From Oceanospirillaceae bacterium (GTDB taxonomy: Bacteria > Pseudomonadota > Gammaproteobacteria > Pseudomonadales > Balneatricaceae), in assembly GCA_013215445.1 (NCBI GenBank), contig JABSRA010000021.1:1-59139 (forward strand): a stretch of 59,139 nucleotides of DNA, given 5' to 3'. The notes beneath the pieces are model-generated. The model did no database searches. It had not been told where the DNA came from and was given only the letters and a program-made list of their open reading frames with translations. Position numbers and translations under genes: made by a program. Positions within the stretch are counted from its first letter, which is position 1; each line of letters starts with the position of its first letter. Of this stretch, positions 19,047 to 27,975 are shown in pieces.

Positions 19047-19152
19047 AGATAATCCTTAAAGGGGACTTGCCCGGTAAATAGGTTCTAACTACTTCTTATC
19101 AGGGACATGCACTCAACCCCCTTTATTATTTAATCGCTTTGATCCCAGCTGT

Positions 19153-19755
19153 TTAATGTAGAGTCGGTTGCTGTTCTGTCGAGGTAGCGGAGCTAGGCGC
19201 AACGTTACATTCGGTAAAGATAAACACCGCACCCATACGCACATACTCGGTCAATTCAAAAAAGTCACTCTCGCTATCTTCGCTCTCCTCTAGATCAAGA
19301 CTGGCCACTTGTGCAATCTGCCCCAAATCATTGAGCATTTCTTTAGCTTCAGCGCTCATACCTTTATCACTCTGGCGCGCCTGTGTACCAAAACCTGCGA
19401 GAAACCCCTGTACCCATAAGCCCAGTGACTCTACCCGCTGACTAATTTCATAATCGTCATCGGGAATTAGCAAGTCCAAACTCATACTCAAGCTCTCCAA
19501 CTCCTGCAAGCTCTGCTGATACAAACCGATAAGGCCTACTTTGCTACTGTCTTGGCTAAAATGCTCAACATCTAAGAAATCATTGGCCATCTGTAACCAT
19601 AATTCTTGAGTCAAACGGGCACCGCTGGCTAACTGGCCAGCAACTAAACCGTGTAGTTCAGCGGGAGACACCATCGTAATCTTCTCGCTGACTAATATAT
19701 TTGCCACATCGTCAAAGGTCAGTTTTTCGATATCACTAGAATTTTGCTCGCTCAT
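19153..19755 (-). CDS. ygfB: YgfB/UPF0149 family protein
   Basis: A 200-residue, mostly helical, acidic protein of the UPF0149 (YgfB) family. Recognisable stretches are ELHGLVAGQLASGA near residue 42 and GLWVQGFLAGFGTQ near residue 132. Family members lie upstream of pepP-ubiH in many gammaproteobacteria, as here. In Pseudomonas aeruginosa YgfB has been linked to control of ampDh3 expression and beta-lactam resistance; whether that applies here is unknown. It is the first gene of the minus-strand operon, and the 300 bp upstream are shared with the divergent zapA operon. Confidence 0.9.
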   Translation of the reverse strand: MSEQNSSDIEKLTFDDVANILVSEKITMVSPAELHGLVAGQLASGARLTQELWLQMANDFLDVEHFSQDSSKVGLIGLYQQSLQELESLSMSLDLLIPDDDYEISQRVESLGLWVQGFLAGFGTQARQSDKGMSAEAKEMLNDLGQIAQVASLDLEESEDSESDFFELTEYVRMGAVFIFTECNVAPSSATSTEQQPTLH

Positions 19756-20056
19756 AATTTTCCAATTCTGTATTTAAGTAGAAGCACCTTTAGCATTAAA
19801 AATATCAACTATGGCAACTATCTACAAATCAATTAAGACAAATGTGTATTATATCTGATGAAAGTACCGCAATAGATTTCTATTATTGCATACTGGCATT
19901 ATACTTAATTTAGTATCGAGATTTAGGTCTTATTGACAATTTCAATCTAGTTTTATCACCAATAGACACAGATAAATCAACACTGAACTCTCTGACTATT
20001 TGAGAGAGCTCAATACAACCTATTTTTTCTACATTAATTAGTTTTTGGAACCTCTG
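19756..20056. other. Divergent promoter region, ygfB versus zapA operon
   Basis: This AT-rich region of about 300 bp between divergent operons contains no credible gene. It should hold promoters for both sides. Sequences such as TATAAT-like TATTAT around 19850 and TATACTTAAT near 19910 are candidates for minus-ten elements, but no clear partner pair was settled by eye. Confidence 0.35.
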
Positions 20057-20392
20057 ATGACCGAATCATATCTGGCACAACTTGAAGTGCAAATTGAAAG
20101 ATTACTCGTCCACTGTGACAACATGGAAGAGAAAATACAGCATCTCCAAAGCCAAAATGATACGGCTAACCAAGCAGAGCAAGAACGCAGAAGTGAATAC
20201 CAGCAATTAATGTCTCGCTACAATGCACTAGATAAAAACTTACAGGACATGAGTGCCAAGGAACAGCGCGCTAGGCAATCGGAACAATCGGCCCTGCAAG
20301 AGAGAGCTAAATTAACCCAATTAAATGACAGAACTAAAAATCACATAGAAAAAATGATCGATCGCCTTAAAGCGCTGGAGCAGACTGCATGA
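20057..20392 (+). CDS. Small coiled-coil protein upstream of zapA (TIGR02449-like)
   Basis: This 111-residue protein is almost entirely heptad-patterned helix (LAQLEVQIERLLVHCDNMEE onward) and is predicted to form a coiled coil, like ZapB and the TIGR02449 family found next to zapA. The start is the ATG at 20057 (MTESYL), with TTGGAA 7 nt upstream; a TTG at 20045 is less likely. Its end overlaps the zapA start by four bases (ATGA), so the two are translationally coupled. Association with the division ring is plausible from the neighbour but not shown by sequence. Confidence 0.85.
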   Translation: MTESYLAQLEVQIERLLVHCDNMEEKIQHLQSQNDTANQAEQERRSEYQQLMSRYNALDKNLQDMSAKEQRARQSEQSALQERAKLTQLNDRTKNHIEKMIDRLKALEQTA

Positions 20393-20667
20393 ATAAAAAT
20401 GTCACCATCAAGTTATTAGGCAAAGAATTCGTGGTCGGTTGCCCCGTCGAAAACGAAGCCGATTTATTAGCATCCGCCAATCATCTGAACAATAAAATGC
20501 AAGAAATTCGCGCCGGTGGCAAGATACTAGGCATGGAGCGTATCGCGGTAATGGCCGCACTCAACATCTCCAATGAATATCTCACCAGTAAAGTCACACA
20601 GCGCGAGCAGATGGAAGATACCATGCTGCGCCTCTCTGAAAAAATCAATAAATCTCTAGATAACTAA
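20389..20667 (+). CDS. zapA: Cell division protein ZapA
   Basis: ZapA binds FtsZ and bundles its filaments at midcell. The 92-residue protein shows the family pattern: VTIKLLGKEFVVGCPVENEA at the N-terminus, then LLASANHLNNKMQEIRAGGK and MERIAVMAALNISNEYL, followed by a C-terminal coiled coil. The start overlaps the stop of the upstream coiled-coil gene (ATGA). The 6S RNA gene follows about 280 bp downstream, then the folate cyclo-ligase gene, the standard zapA-ssrS-ygfA arrangement. Confidence 0.94.
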   Translation: MNKNVTIKLLGKEFVVGCPVENEADLLASANHLNNKMQEIRAGGKILGMERIAVMAALNISNEYLTSKVTQREQMEDTMLRLSEKINKSLDN

Positions 20668-20947
20668 TTATTCCCAGCATGGTTCAACCGTGGCGATTGT
20701 GGGCTCACATTATCCCCCGCCACTTGATTAATTGCTTATCCATAAGTCACGCTCCTCTACCCACTAGCACGCTAACCAGTAGCATCACTGGCCGCTGTCA
20801 CCTAGATAAATCCAGTGGGAGAGCGAATCAGCTGCAATATTGATCAGCTGCCAGTACCGGCCCGCTCAATGATTCACCAACCACTGATCTATTGTTAAAT
20901 TTCAGCGTTTTTTAGCAGTAATTAAGTGCAATGGGGGTATACTCAAT
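20668..20947. other. Spacer between zapA and 6S RNA
   Basis: This 280-bp spacer contains no gene. It holds a 5-bp hairpin CCAGT-AGCATC-ACTGG at 20776-20791 and a direct repeat of ATCAGCTGC near 20828-20850. TATACT at 20938-20943 is a good minus-ten hexamer for the 6S RNA gene just downstream; its minus-35 element is weak or absent. No T-rich terminator for zapA was recognised. Confidence 0.4.
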
Positions 20948-21126
20948 AAATCCCTGGAGTGTTTGGCAGTTAGTGTAGTTCCTCGAGCCTATTCTTCCAT
21001 ATATGGGTGCTGTTTTGTGATTATTGTGTGCATGTCCGTTTACGGAAAGCCTAATGTAATTCAGTGGCTCCCTCCTTGAACCTTCGGGTTCAGGAGCAAA
21101 GTTGACACCGGCATTTTGGGGACCTT
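20948..21126 (+). ncRNA. ssrS: 6S RNA
   Basis: 6S RNA binds sigma-70 RNA polymerase and damps transcription in stationary phase. Evidence is structural and positional. The 5' end (TCCCTGGAGTGTTTGG, about 20951) pairs with the 3' end (CCGGCATTTTGGGGA, about 21108) through a long terminal stem with several G-U pairs. The conserved CCTTGAACC-TTCG-GGTTCAGG hairpin lies at about 21073-21094, and GTTCCTCGAGCC resembles the GUCCCUGAGCCG segment of E. coli and Pseudomonas 6S. The locus sits between zapA and the cyclo-ligase gene, its classic site. Ends are estimated to within about 5 nt; T-runs follow at 21131-21150. Confidence 0.85.
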
Positions 21127-21228
21127 CAATTTCTTTTTTCACAGCTTTTTTCTATTAGTATTTGACTGCTCCCCCGCTGATCTTTCATTATAGCCCCAAC
21201 TTGTTTCAGCCCTTTTAGGTCACTTGAT

Positions 21229-21816
21229 ATGGACTCACGTCAACATTTACGCCACAGCATGCGCAACGCTCGCAATGCACTCACCCGCCTACAACAATTA
21301 GAGGCGGCTAAAGGACTGTTGCATCAACTACAACAACTCAGTGCTTTTACGCAGGCGAAAAGCATTGCCCTCTACTTAGCAGCAGACGGCGAGATAGCCA
21401 CCCAAGCCATTATCCAGCACTGCTGGGATAATCACCAACAAGTCTACCTGCCAGTTCTAGATCCCAATAATCACCACCAGCTACTCTTTGTCGGCTACTC
21501 TGCACAGACGCCAATGTGTCACAATAAATATGCCATTCAAGAACCAGCGCTGCCCTATCGCAACATCATCGCAGCCACAGATCTTGATCTAGTACTTTTG
21601 CCCTTAGTGGCTTTCGATGATAGCGGTGCCCGAATGGGCATGGGCGGTGGATACTACGACAGGAGTTTCGCCTTTAAACGCACCACAGCAAGCTCTAAAG
21701 TACAACTGTTCGGCCTGGCACATCAACTACAACAAGTGTCGAAGCTGGAGGTCCAGAGTTGGGATATTCCCCTGCGGGGCATTGTTACCGAGCAGCGTTT
21801 ATTGACTGCCGATTAA
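21229..21816 (+). CDS. ygfA: 5-formyltetrahydrofolate cyclo-ligase
   Basis: This enzyme uses ATP to convert 5-formyl-THF to 5,10-methenyl-THF. The 195-residue protein carries the family signature GMGGGYYDRSFA (about residues 137-148), preceded by LVLLPLVAFDDSGARM. The N-terminal region with RHSMRNARNAL contains the basic ATP-contacting residues. It follows the 6S RNA gene and may be read from the same long transcript, as in E. coli (inference). The ATG at 21229 follows TTTTAGGTCACTTGAT, with AGG some 10 nt upstream. It converges on the LysE gene with only 40 bp between stops. Confidence 0.94.
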   Translation: MDSRQHLRHSMRNARNALTRLQQLEAAKGLLHQLQQLSAFTQAKSIALYLAADGEIATQAIIQHCWDNHQQVYLPVLDPNNHHQLLFVGYSAQTPMCHNKYAIQEPALPYRNIIAATDLDLVLLPLVAFDDSGARMGMGGGYYDRSFAFKRTTASSKVQLFGLAHQLQQVSKLEVQSWDIPLRGIVTEQRLLTAD

Positions 21817-21856
21817 GCGCCAACCACTCGCCTCTTGGTCTATTTCTAATGCCTCT

Positions 21857-22462
21857 TTAAAGCAGGGGCAGATAAACATGCTGATAGGCAATGTCGATGG
21901 CGACATAGAGCAGCAGCAGGGCCATAATCATATTTAACCGCTGAAAATAACGGGAGTGTTTAATCAACTTTCCCAGCTTACCGCCCAGTATCCAATAACT
22001 ACTTGGCGCACCAAATGCCATCGCGGCAAGCAGCAGCGACCAGACAAAAATAGCACTGCCTGAAATATTGGCCGCGGGAAATTGCACCGCTGTTATCGGC
22101 AAGATAACAATAAAAGCCTTGGGGTTGAGCAATTGCATCATCAGCCCAGATTTAAAGTTTAAGGTGAATTTAGCACTGACCTGTTCTTGAAAGGGCTGCA
22201 GACTTGCCCGGCCAATTTTATAGGCCAAATAAACTATGTATAAACTACCCGCACTGCTAATCAATAATTGGTAGCGCGGGGTAAGCAGCCAGGCGCCTGA
22301 ATAGCCGAAGATTAGTAACAGCACCCCCATGGCGCAACCCACACCTACACAGAAACGCAAGGTTGAACCCGCCTGTCCGTTTATTCCGGCATTCAAGCTG
22401 ATTAAATTGACCGGCCCAGGGGTGTACATAATACCAAAGGCAAACGCGAGTATTTCAACCAT
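21857..22462 (-). CDS. LysE family amino-acid exporter
   Basis: A six-helix membrane protein of the LysE/RhtB superfamily. The signature near the start is FAFGIMYTPGPVNLISLNAG; LLNPKAFIVILPITAV around residue 112 contains the second typical motif (NPK). Length (201) is typical. Members export amino acids or their derivatives. AGGA lies 8 nt upstream of the ATG at 22462. An AraC-type regulator gene lies just upstream on the same strand (56-bp gap), a common pairing that suggests the exporter responds to the regulator's ligand. The exported substrate cannot be told from sequence. Confidence 0.9.
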   Translation of the reverse strand: MVEILAFAFGIMYTPGPVNLISLNAGINGQAGSTLRFCVGVGCAMGVLLLIFGYSGAWLLTPRYQLLISSAGSLYIVYLAYKIGRASLQPFQEQVSAKFTLNFKSGLMMQLLNPKAFIVILPITAVQFPAANISGSAIFVWSLLLAAMAFGAPSSYWILGGKLGKLIKHSRYFQRLNMIMALLLLYVAIDIAYQHVYLPLL

Positions 22463-22518
22463 AATAATTGTCCTGGAAGAGGTGAGAAAATAGATTTAAG
22501 GTAATATTTTAGACGTGC

Positions 22519-23349
22519 TTAGGTACTGAGGAAGTGCCGCTGATACTGGCGTGGGGTCATGCCAAATACCGGTTTAAAACGCCGATTGAAATGACTGAGA
22601 TCACTAAAGCCATATTTAAACACCACATCGTCCAGGGCAGCTCCCCGTTCAAGATCTTCACGCGCACGGTTAATCCGACAGTTGAGAATATATTGGTGTG
22701 GAGTGATGCCAAAATGTTGTCTAAACATCCGCAGAAAATGATATTTAGATAAATTCGCCTGCTCACTAACCTGGGTCAACGAAGTTTGGGACTGGAGATT
22801 ATCTTGCATATAGTCCCTCGCTCTGAGTAGTAGACAGTCCGCTTTACCCGGCTTTTTAACAGCCACTGCGACGCCCTGCGCTCTAGCGAAACAATCCGCT
22901 ATTTGATAGAGCTGACACTCCTGTTGCAATTTATCTGAATTGCCAGACTCAATCAGAGTCACCAACCTGAGAAGATGCTGTCGCAACTGTGGGTTATCTA
23001 GCAAGGTGCCTGCAATCTGAAAATCTTTACTCTGCTCAACACCTGCACAATTCAGCATAGGCTCAAGCTTGTCAGGGTGTATGTACAGCATGTGATACTG
23101 CAGGGCAGCATCGATACCTGAATGCCCATCGTGAACATCCCCCGGGTTAATCACTAAGACACTACCCGGTAAACTACGATGAAACTGACCATTGGCAAAA
23201 AAATCCTGACGGCCGGCTAAGGTCACCCCAAACGAATATTCTTCATGGGCGTGTCGCGCATAAGAAAAATCATCCATCCGCGCCCTCAACAGCGTAACCT
23301 GATCGAGATGATTACTTTTTATATATTGAAATTGATTCGCTTGTTGCAT
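22519..23349 (-). CDS. AraC family transcriptional regulator
   Basis: The 276-residue protein has an N-terminal cupin-like ligand domain (ARHAHEEYSFGVTLAG, about 30-45; PGDVHDGHSG, about 69-78) and a C-terminal pair of helix-turn-helix motifs. The DNA-binding part starts near 175 with RDYMQDNLQSQTSLTQVSEQ; ANLSKYHFLRMFRQHFGITP is the first helix-turn-helix, and DVVFKYGFSDLSHFNRRFKP then FGMTPRQYQ is the classic AraC signature. It lies immediately upstream of the LysE exporter gene on the same strand, so it probably controls that exporter (inference). Confidence 0.93.
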   Translation of the reverse strand: MQQANQFQYIKSNHLDQVTLLRARMDDFSYARHAHEEYSFGVTLAGRQDFFANGQFHRSLPGSVLVINPGDVHDGHSGIDAALQYHMLYIHPDKLEPMLNCAGVEQSKDFQIAGTLLDNPQLRQHLLRLVTLIESGNSDKLQQECQLYQIADCFARAQGVAVAVKKPGKADCLLLRARDYMQDNLQSQTSLTQVSEQANLSKYHFLRMFRQHFGITPHQYILNCRINRAREDLERGAALDDVVFKYGFSDLSHFNRRFKPVFGMTPRQYQRHFLST

Positions 23350-23699
23350 CAGTTTTCACCAGATTTATTGATACGCTCAGTATAAGATGAACCGGACGCC
23401 AAAAGCTTGGACAAAATTGCTAACATTGGTTTAATTCTACTTAACAGATAACATGCAACTCGCTACAACAGTACTAATCACCCGCTGAAAATGCTAAATA
23501 ACGCCCGTACATAGCGGGTTGATGTTGCCCAAAATACTCGCTCCTGATATTTATGAACGCTAAAAAACATCATTTTATTAATGCGTTGCACAAAACACAG
23601 CCGATCATCTTGAAAGGAAACTGGTCAAGATAGATTTTTAAGAGCAATATAGATAAAAGCGCTACTTTTTTAGTAAGCATTATTCAAAAGGGACTTATT
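23350..23699. other. Intergenic region with inverted repeats
   Basis: This 350-bp divergent region contains an ACCCGCT / AGCGGGT inverted repeat with 26 bp between arms (23480-23519). A second, ATCTTGA / TCAAGAT (23607-23631), is followed by AGATTTTTA and could be a weak terminator-like or attenuating hairpin ahead of the ACT-domain gene. No known riboswitch was recognised and no credible small gene is present. Confidence 0.4.
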
Positions 23700-24221
23700 A
23701 TGAATACAAGTTACGTTTTATCTTTTTCCGCGCAGGATAAACCTGGCATTGTCGAACTACTTTCCAATACTATCAGCAGTAATGGCGGCAACTGGCTAGA
23801 GTCTGCTATGTCTCATCTCGCGGGTCGCTTTGTCGGTATAGTAATCATCGATGTAGCCAAGACTAAAGCCGAGCAACTTAAAACAGCGCTACACGCACTG
23901 CATCCCGAGGGTTTCTTCATCTCGGTTGAAACCGTCAATCACGACTTGAGTGACCTAGACGAAAGCTTGGCGTTAGAGATTGAATTAACCGGCCATGATC
24001 GTCCTGGCTTGGTCAGTGAGATTTCCACAGTACTGAGCAAACACGGCGCGAATGTGGAAGATCTAACCTCTGAATTAGTCTCGGGTTCGATGTCTGCAGA
24101 GTTACTGTTTAAAGCGGATATTCACGTATCAATCTCTAGAGAGACTGATATTGATGATTTGCAGGAGGCGATAGAAGCTATTGCCGATGATTTGATGGTG
24201 GATATTGTGGTGCTACAATAA
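23700..24221 (+). CDS. GcvR-like ACT-domain regulatory protein
   Basis: The 173-residue protein has two ACT domains: residues about 5-75 (SFSAQDKPGIVELLSNTI) and about 92-170 (IELTGHDRPGLVSEISTVLS). Proteins of this form, annotated as glycine cleavage system protein R, modulate the activator GcvA in E. coli by protein contact and sense glycine. There is no DNA-binding motif. AAGGGA lies 7 nt upstream of the ATG at 23700. It stands alone, so partner and ligand here are unknown; a role in glycine metabolism would fit with tdh-kbl elsewhere in the window, but that is speculative. Confidence 0.88.
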   Translation: MNTSYVLSFSAQDKPGIVELLSNTISSNGGNWLESAMSHLAGRFVGIVIIDVAKTKAEQLKTALHALHPEGFFISVETVNHDLSDLDESLALEIELTGHDRPGLVSEISTVLSKHGANVEDLTSELVSGSMSAELLFKADIHVSISRETDIDDLQEAIEAIADDLMVDIVVLQ

Positions 24222-24290
24222 ACCTCAGGCCTCTAATCTCTTACCTCTAACCCCTGCGGATATTAACCACCTCAAAGGTTAAACCTATGA

Positions 24291-24536
24291 TTATTTGTGG
24301 TCTTTATTCCAGGGATTTTCCAAGAACTCTAAATAGAGTGCTTCCACTTTGTCACGTGCCCATTGGGTGCGACGTAAAAATTTAAGGCTGGATTTAATAC
24401 TGGGGTCACTATTGAAACAATTGATGTTGATCCTCGATCCAAGCCCCTCCCAACCGTAGGCCTCGACCAGCTCCTCTAGGATATCTGCCAGCTTTTTGCC
24501 ATGTAGCGGGTTATTCACTTGTTTATTATCGCTCAT
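24291..24536 (-). CDS. VF530 family DNA-binding protein
   Basis: This 81-residue protein matches the small VF530 (DUF2132) family, known from Vibrio fischeri VF530 and related marine bacteria. Recognisable stretches are [20 protein letters not shown], then [14 protein letters not shown] and [19 protein letters not shown]. Family members are annotated as DNA-binding from structural work, but their biological role is poorly known. It lies 53 bp downstream of argH on the same strand and could share its transcript. The last residues are charged. Confidence 0.9.
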   Translation of the reverse strand: MSDNKQVNNPLHGKKLADILEELVEAYGWEGLGSRININCFNSDPSIKSSLKFLRRTQWARDKVEALYLEFLENPWNKDHK

Positions 24537-24589
24537 AAAACCTCGTGCGGCCCAGCAGCAACTGCCGGGCGACTTTATTTATCCAACCA

Positions 24590-25981
24590 CTATCTAGCGG
24601 CGAGTAACTTCTCACCACGCTCAACGGCCGCTAGCACTTGTCTAGGGGCTGTACCACCGATGTGATCACGCGCGGCAACCGACCCTTCAAGCGTTAACAC
24701 ATCAAACACATCTTGACTGATTTGAGTAGAGAATACCTGCAGCTCAGTCAGACTCATTTCCGCCAAATCTTGCTTAGATTCGATACCGTAGGCAACGGAT
24801 TTACCAACCACTTCATGGGCATCGCGAAAAGGCATGCCCTTGCGCGTCAAATAGTCGGCCAAGTCAGTGGCAGTGGAGAAGCCACGTAGAGCGGCCTCGC
24901 GCATCTGCTCTTTCTTAGATTCTAGAGCGGGCACCATATCAGCGTAGGCGCGCAGGCAACCTTTGATGGTATCTACCGTGTCAAAAAGCGGTTCTTTATC
25001 TTCTTGGTTGTCTTTATTATACGCCAGCGGCTGAGACTTCATCAGCGTTAACAACGACATTAAATGTCCGTACACCCGGCCACTTTTACCGCGCACTAAT
25101 TCGGGCACATCTGGATTTTTCTTTTGCGGCATAATCGAAGAACCAGTGCAAAATCTGTCGGGTAAGTTGACAAAGTTAAACTGCGAGGACGCCCATAGTA
25201 CTAATTCTTCTGACATGCGGGTCATGTGCATGGCTAAGATACTTGAAGTGGCGCAAAACTCAATCGCAAAATCGCGATCCGAAACCGCATCTAGCGAGTT
25301 TTCAGCGGGGCGATCAAAACCTAACAAATCACTGGTGAGCTGACGATTGATGGGATAAGTCGTGCCAGCGAGGGCCGCTGCGCCCAAGGGGCAAACATTG
25401 ACTCTTTTACGGGTATCGACGAAGCGCTCGTAGTCACGACTGAGCATTTCAAACCACGCCAGTAAATGATGACCAAAAGTAACCGGTTGGGCAGTTTGCA
25501 AGTGGGTAAAGCCCGGCATAATAGTATTAGCTTCACATTTCGCTAAACCGAGTAAGCCCTGCTGTAATCGAGTAATTTCGGCCAAGATATTATCAATTTC
25601 GTCACGTAAATACAGGCGAATATCGGTGGCAACTTGATCATTACGCGAGCGCCCGGTGTGCAACTTTTTACCGGTAACACCAATCTTCTTCGTCAGCGCC
25701 GCCTCAATATTCATGTGAATATCTTCTAATTCAATCGACCAGGGAAAATCACCGCTTTCAATTTCAGTTTGAATTTCAGCCAAGCCACGTTCGATGTCAC
25801 TACACTCTTGAGCGTTCAATACACCCGCCTCTGTGAGCATTTTAGCATGGGCGACAGAACCCTGGATATCTTGGCGATACATACGCTGATCAAAGTTAAT
25901 CGAAGCGGTAAAGCGAGCCACAAAAGCATCGGTAGGCTCAGTAAATCTTCCGCCCCACTGCTGGTTCGTCTCTTTTGTCAT
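24590..25981 (-). CDS. argH: Argininosuccinate lyase
   Basis: ArgH splits argininosuccinate into arginine and fumarate, the last step of arginine biosynthesis. The protein has 463 residues, within the family norm. The fumarase/aspartase superfamily signature is at residues 279-290 ([12 protein letters not shown]), with the catalytic serine of the flexible loop at 281 or 282. [13 protein letters not shown] (108-120) and [11 protein letters not shown] (156-166, with the catalytic His) are also present. It is divergent from hemC, with about 230 bp between starts, the same arrangement as in pseudomonads. The VF530 gene follows. Confidence 0.97.
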   Translation of the reverse strand: MTKETNQQWGGRFTEPTDAFVARFTASINFDQRMYRQDIQGSVAHAKMLTEAGVLNAQECSDIERGLAEIQTEIESGDFPWSIELEDIHMNIEAALTKKIGVTGKKLHTGRSRNDQVATDIRLYLRDEIDNILAEITRLQQGLLGLAKCEANTIMPGFTHLQTAQPVTFGHHLLAWFEMLSRDYERFVDTRKRVNVCPLGAAALAGTTYPINRQLTSDLLGFDRPAENSLDAVSDRDFAIEFCATSSILAMHMTRMSEELVLWASSQFNFVNLPDRFCTGSSIMPQKKNPDVPELVRGKSGRVYGHLMSLLTLMKSQPLAYNKDNQEDKEPLFDTVDTIKGCLRAYADMVPALESKKEQMREAALRGFSTATDLADYLTRKGMPFRDAHEVVGKSVAYGIESKQDLAEMSLTELQVFSTQISQDVFDVLTLEGSVAARDHIGGTAPRQVLAAVERGEKLLAAR

Positions 25982-26209
25982 TGTAGGTATTCCTTTTAAA
26001 AATGAGGTAACGCAAAATTTGCGCAGATTATAGCAGTATTGAACCGCAAATAACTCGTTGGCATGCTACAATTTTGTCAAATTCCCGTGTCGTTATCCAC
26101 AGCAGCCGCGTTACAATTTGCTGTGGATTAACAGAGAATCTTGATTGCGCTGTAGCATTGCGCCGATCAGCCGCTCAAATTTATCTACCGCTTATTGATA
26201 GGATCGCCC

Positions 26210-27151
26210 ATGCAACCACCCACAATTAGAATCGCCACCCGTGAAAGCAAACTTGCACTTTGGCAAGCTGAGTATGTCAAGGGAGAACTAGAACATCACC
26301 ATCCGGGAATTTTGGTTGAATTAATCGGCATGACCACCAAAGGCGATATTTTATTGGACTCCCCCCTGTCTAAAATCGGTGGTAAAGGACTCTTTGTAAA
26401 AGAGTTGGAAGTCGCCATTTTAGAGGGCAGAGCTGATATAGCAGTCCACTCAATGAAAGATGTACCAATGACATTCCCAGAGGGTTTGGGTCTAACCGTT
26501 ATTTGTCCCCGCGAAGATCCCAGCGATGCCCTGGTCTCAAACAAATACAAGAGCCTGGCCAACTTACCCCAGGGGGCCATCGTAGGAACATCTTCATTGC
26601 GCCGCCAAGCGTTAATTAGAGAACACCGCCCCGATTTAATCATTCGCGACTTGCGTGGCAATGTACAAACTAGGCTACGAAAATTAGACGAGGGTCAGTA
26701 TGACGCTATCATTCTCGCCAGTGCTGGGCTAATTCGCCTAGGGCTCGAAGATCGAATTAAATTTAGACTACCCCTAGACATGTGCCTGCCCGCCGGTGGA
26801 CAAGGTGCGGTCGGCATTGAATGTCGCCTTGACGACGCTGCCACTATCGAGTTACTCAAACCTCTACATCACTTATCCAGCGCCTACTGCGTGATGGCCG
26901 AGCGCGCCATGAACTTACGTTTAGAGGGGGGCTGCCAAGTACCGATTGCCTGCCATGCAATTCTCAATGATGAACACAGCCAATTGTCGCTGCGCGGTTT
27001 AGTCGCAAAACCCGACGGCACCACCATTTTGCGCGATACCATCAGTGGTAGTGTCAACGATGCAGAGGCACTGGGCACAGAGCTGGCCGAGCGCCTAATA
27101 ACCGCGGGCGCCGATAAAATTCTCGCCGACGTCTACGCGCAGCAAGGTTAG
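26210..27151 (+). CDS. hemC: Porphobilinogen deaminase (hydroxymethylbilane synthase)
   Basis: HemC joins four porphobilinogen molecules into hydroxymethylbilane. The ATG at 26210 is chosen because AGGA lies 6 nt upstream; a TTG at 26195 is less likely. From it the protein has 313 residues. The dipyrromethane cofactor is anchored on Cys242 in [13 protein letters not shown], the same number as in E. coli. [24 protein letters not shown] and GTSSLRRQA are conserved substrate-binding stretches, with the catalytic Asp in HSMKDVP. hemD follows after 5 bp, opening the hemCDXY operon. Confidence 0.97.
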   Translation: MQPPTIRIATRESKLALWQAEYVKGELEHHHPGILVELIGMTTKGDILLDSPLSKIGGKGLFVKELEVAILEGRADIAVHSMKDVPMTFPEGLGLTVICPREDPSDALVSNKYKSLANLPQGAIVGTSSLRRQALIREHRPDLIIRDLRGNVQTRLRKLDEGQYDAIILASAGLIRLGLEDRIKFRLPLDMCLPAGGQGAVGIECRLDDAATIELLKPLHHLSSAYCVMAERAMNLRLEGGCQVPIACHAILNDEHSQLSLRGLVAKPDGTTILRDTISGSVNDAEALGTELAERLITAGADKILADVYAQQG

Positions 27152-27156
27152 CCTGT

Positions 27157-27975
27157 ATGGATAGTCGTAGGTTGCACAATCAGCAAGTATTGATTACCAG
27201 GGCCACCCATAGGCAAACCAGCCTAGGTAATTTATTAGCAACAGTGGGTGCGTTAGCCGTGCCTTTTCCCTGTCTCGAAATAGCCCCACATCAAATCGGC
27301 AGTGTCGAATTTAACCGGGCCAAGCAATATATTTTAGAGCTGGATAGTTTCGATATTGTCATCTGTATTAGCGCCAATGCCGCCCGTTTAGGCGGCGAAT
27401 TAATTGATCAGTATTGGCCGCAGCTACCGATAGATACTCAGTGGTTTGCGATAGGCTCCGCCAGCGCCGAACAGCTAGCGTATTTCGATATCGATGCACA
27501 ACAACCGCCTCGGGCTGACTCTGAATCTCTGCTCGAGCTGTTGCAGTTACAGCAGCTTAGTGGTAAAAAAATATTAATCTTACAGGGGAATTCAGGCAGA
27601 AAATTGTTATCAAAAACCTTGTCTGCTCGCTCGGCTGTTATCTCCCAGTGCGTACTTTATAATCGAATAGTTCCTGTTTATACTAATGCACAGGTCAAAA
27701 ATAGCTTATATAATTCAGATTTATCCGCTATCCTCATCACCAGTGGAGAGGCGCTGTGCAATTTAACCACGATCGCCAGAGGTAGCTTACAATCATCTGT
27801 AATAACATCATTGCTGGCCACCCAACTAATTGTACCTAGTACTCGTGTAGCAAAAATTGCTTCTACACAAGGATACCAACACATTGAAGTAGCCGCTGGC
27901 GCCGATGATCAATCGATGCTCAATGCACTACTTTTAGTAAGAGGCTTGGAAGCTGACAATGAAGAAAAAAGATAA
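27157..27975 (+). CDS. hemD: Uroporphyrinogen-III synthase
   Basis: HemD closes and inverts ring D of hydroxymethylbilane to give uroporphyrinogen III. The family has weak sequence conservation; the 272-residue protein shows QVLITRATHRQTSLGNLLAT at the N-terminus, FDIVICISANAARLG, WFAIGSASAEQL and ILILQGNSGRKLL, then SAILITSGEALCNL. It starts 5 bp after hemC and overlaps the beginning of hemX by 17 bp. Operon position supports the call strongly. Confidence 0.93.
   Translation: MDSRRLHNQQVLITRATHRQTSLGNLLATVGALAVPFPCLEIAPHQIGSVEFNRAKQYILELDSFDIVICISANAARLGGELIDQYWPQLPIDTQWFAIGSASAEQLAYFDIDAQQPPRADSESLLELLQLQQLSGKKILILQGNSGRKLLSKTLSARSAVISQCVLYNRIVPVYTNAQVKNSLYNSDLSAILITSGEALCNLTTIARGSLQSSVITSLLATQLIVPSTRVAKIASTQGYQHIEVAAGADDQSMLNALLLVRGLEADNEEKR

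Noticed and set aside
20912..21142. 76-codon minus-strand frame across the 6S RNA locus
   Set aside because: It is antisense to a structured RNA with paired ends and the conserved hairpin; no protein likeness.
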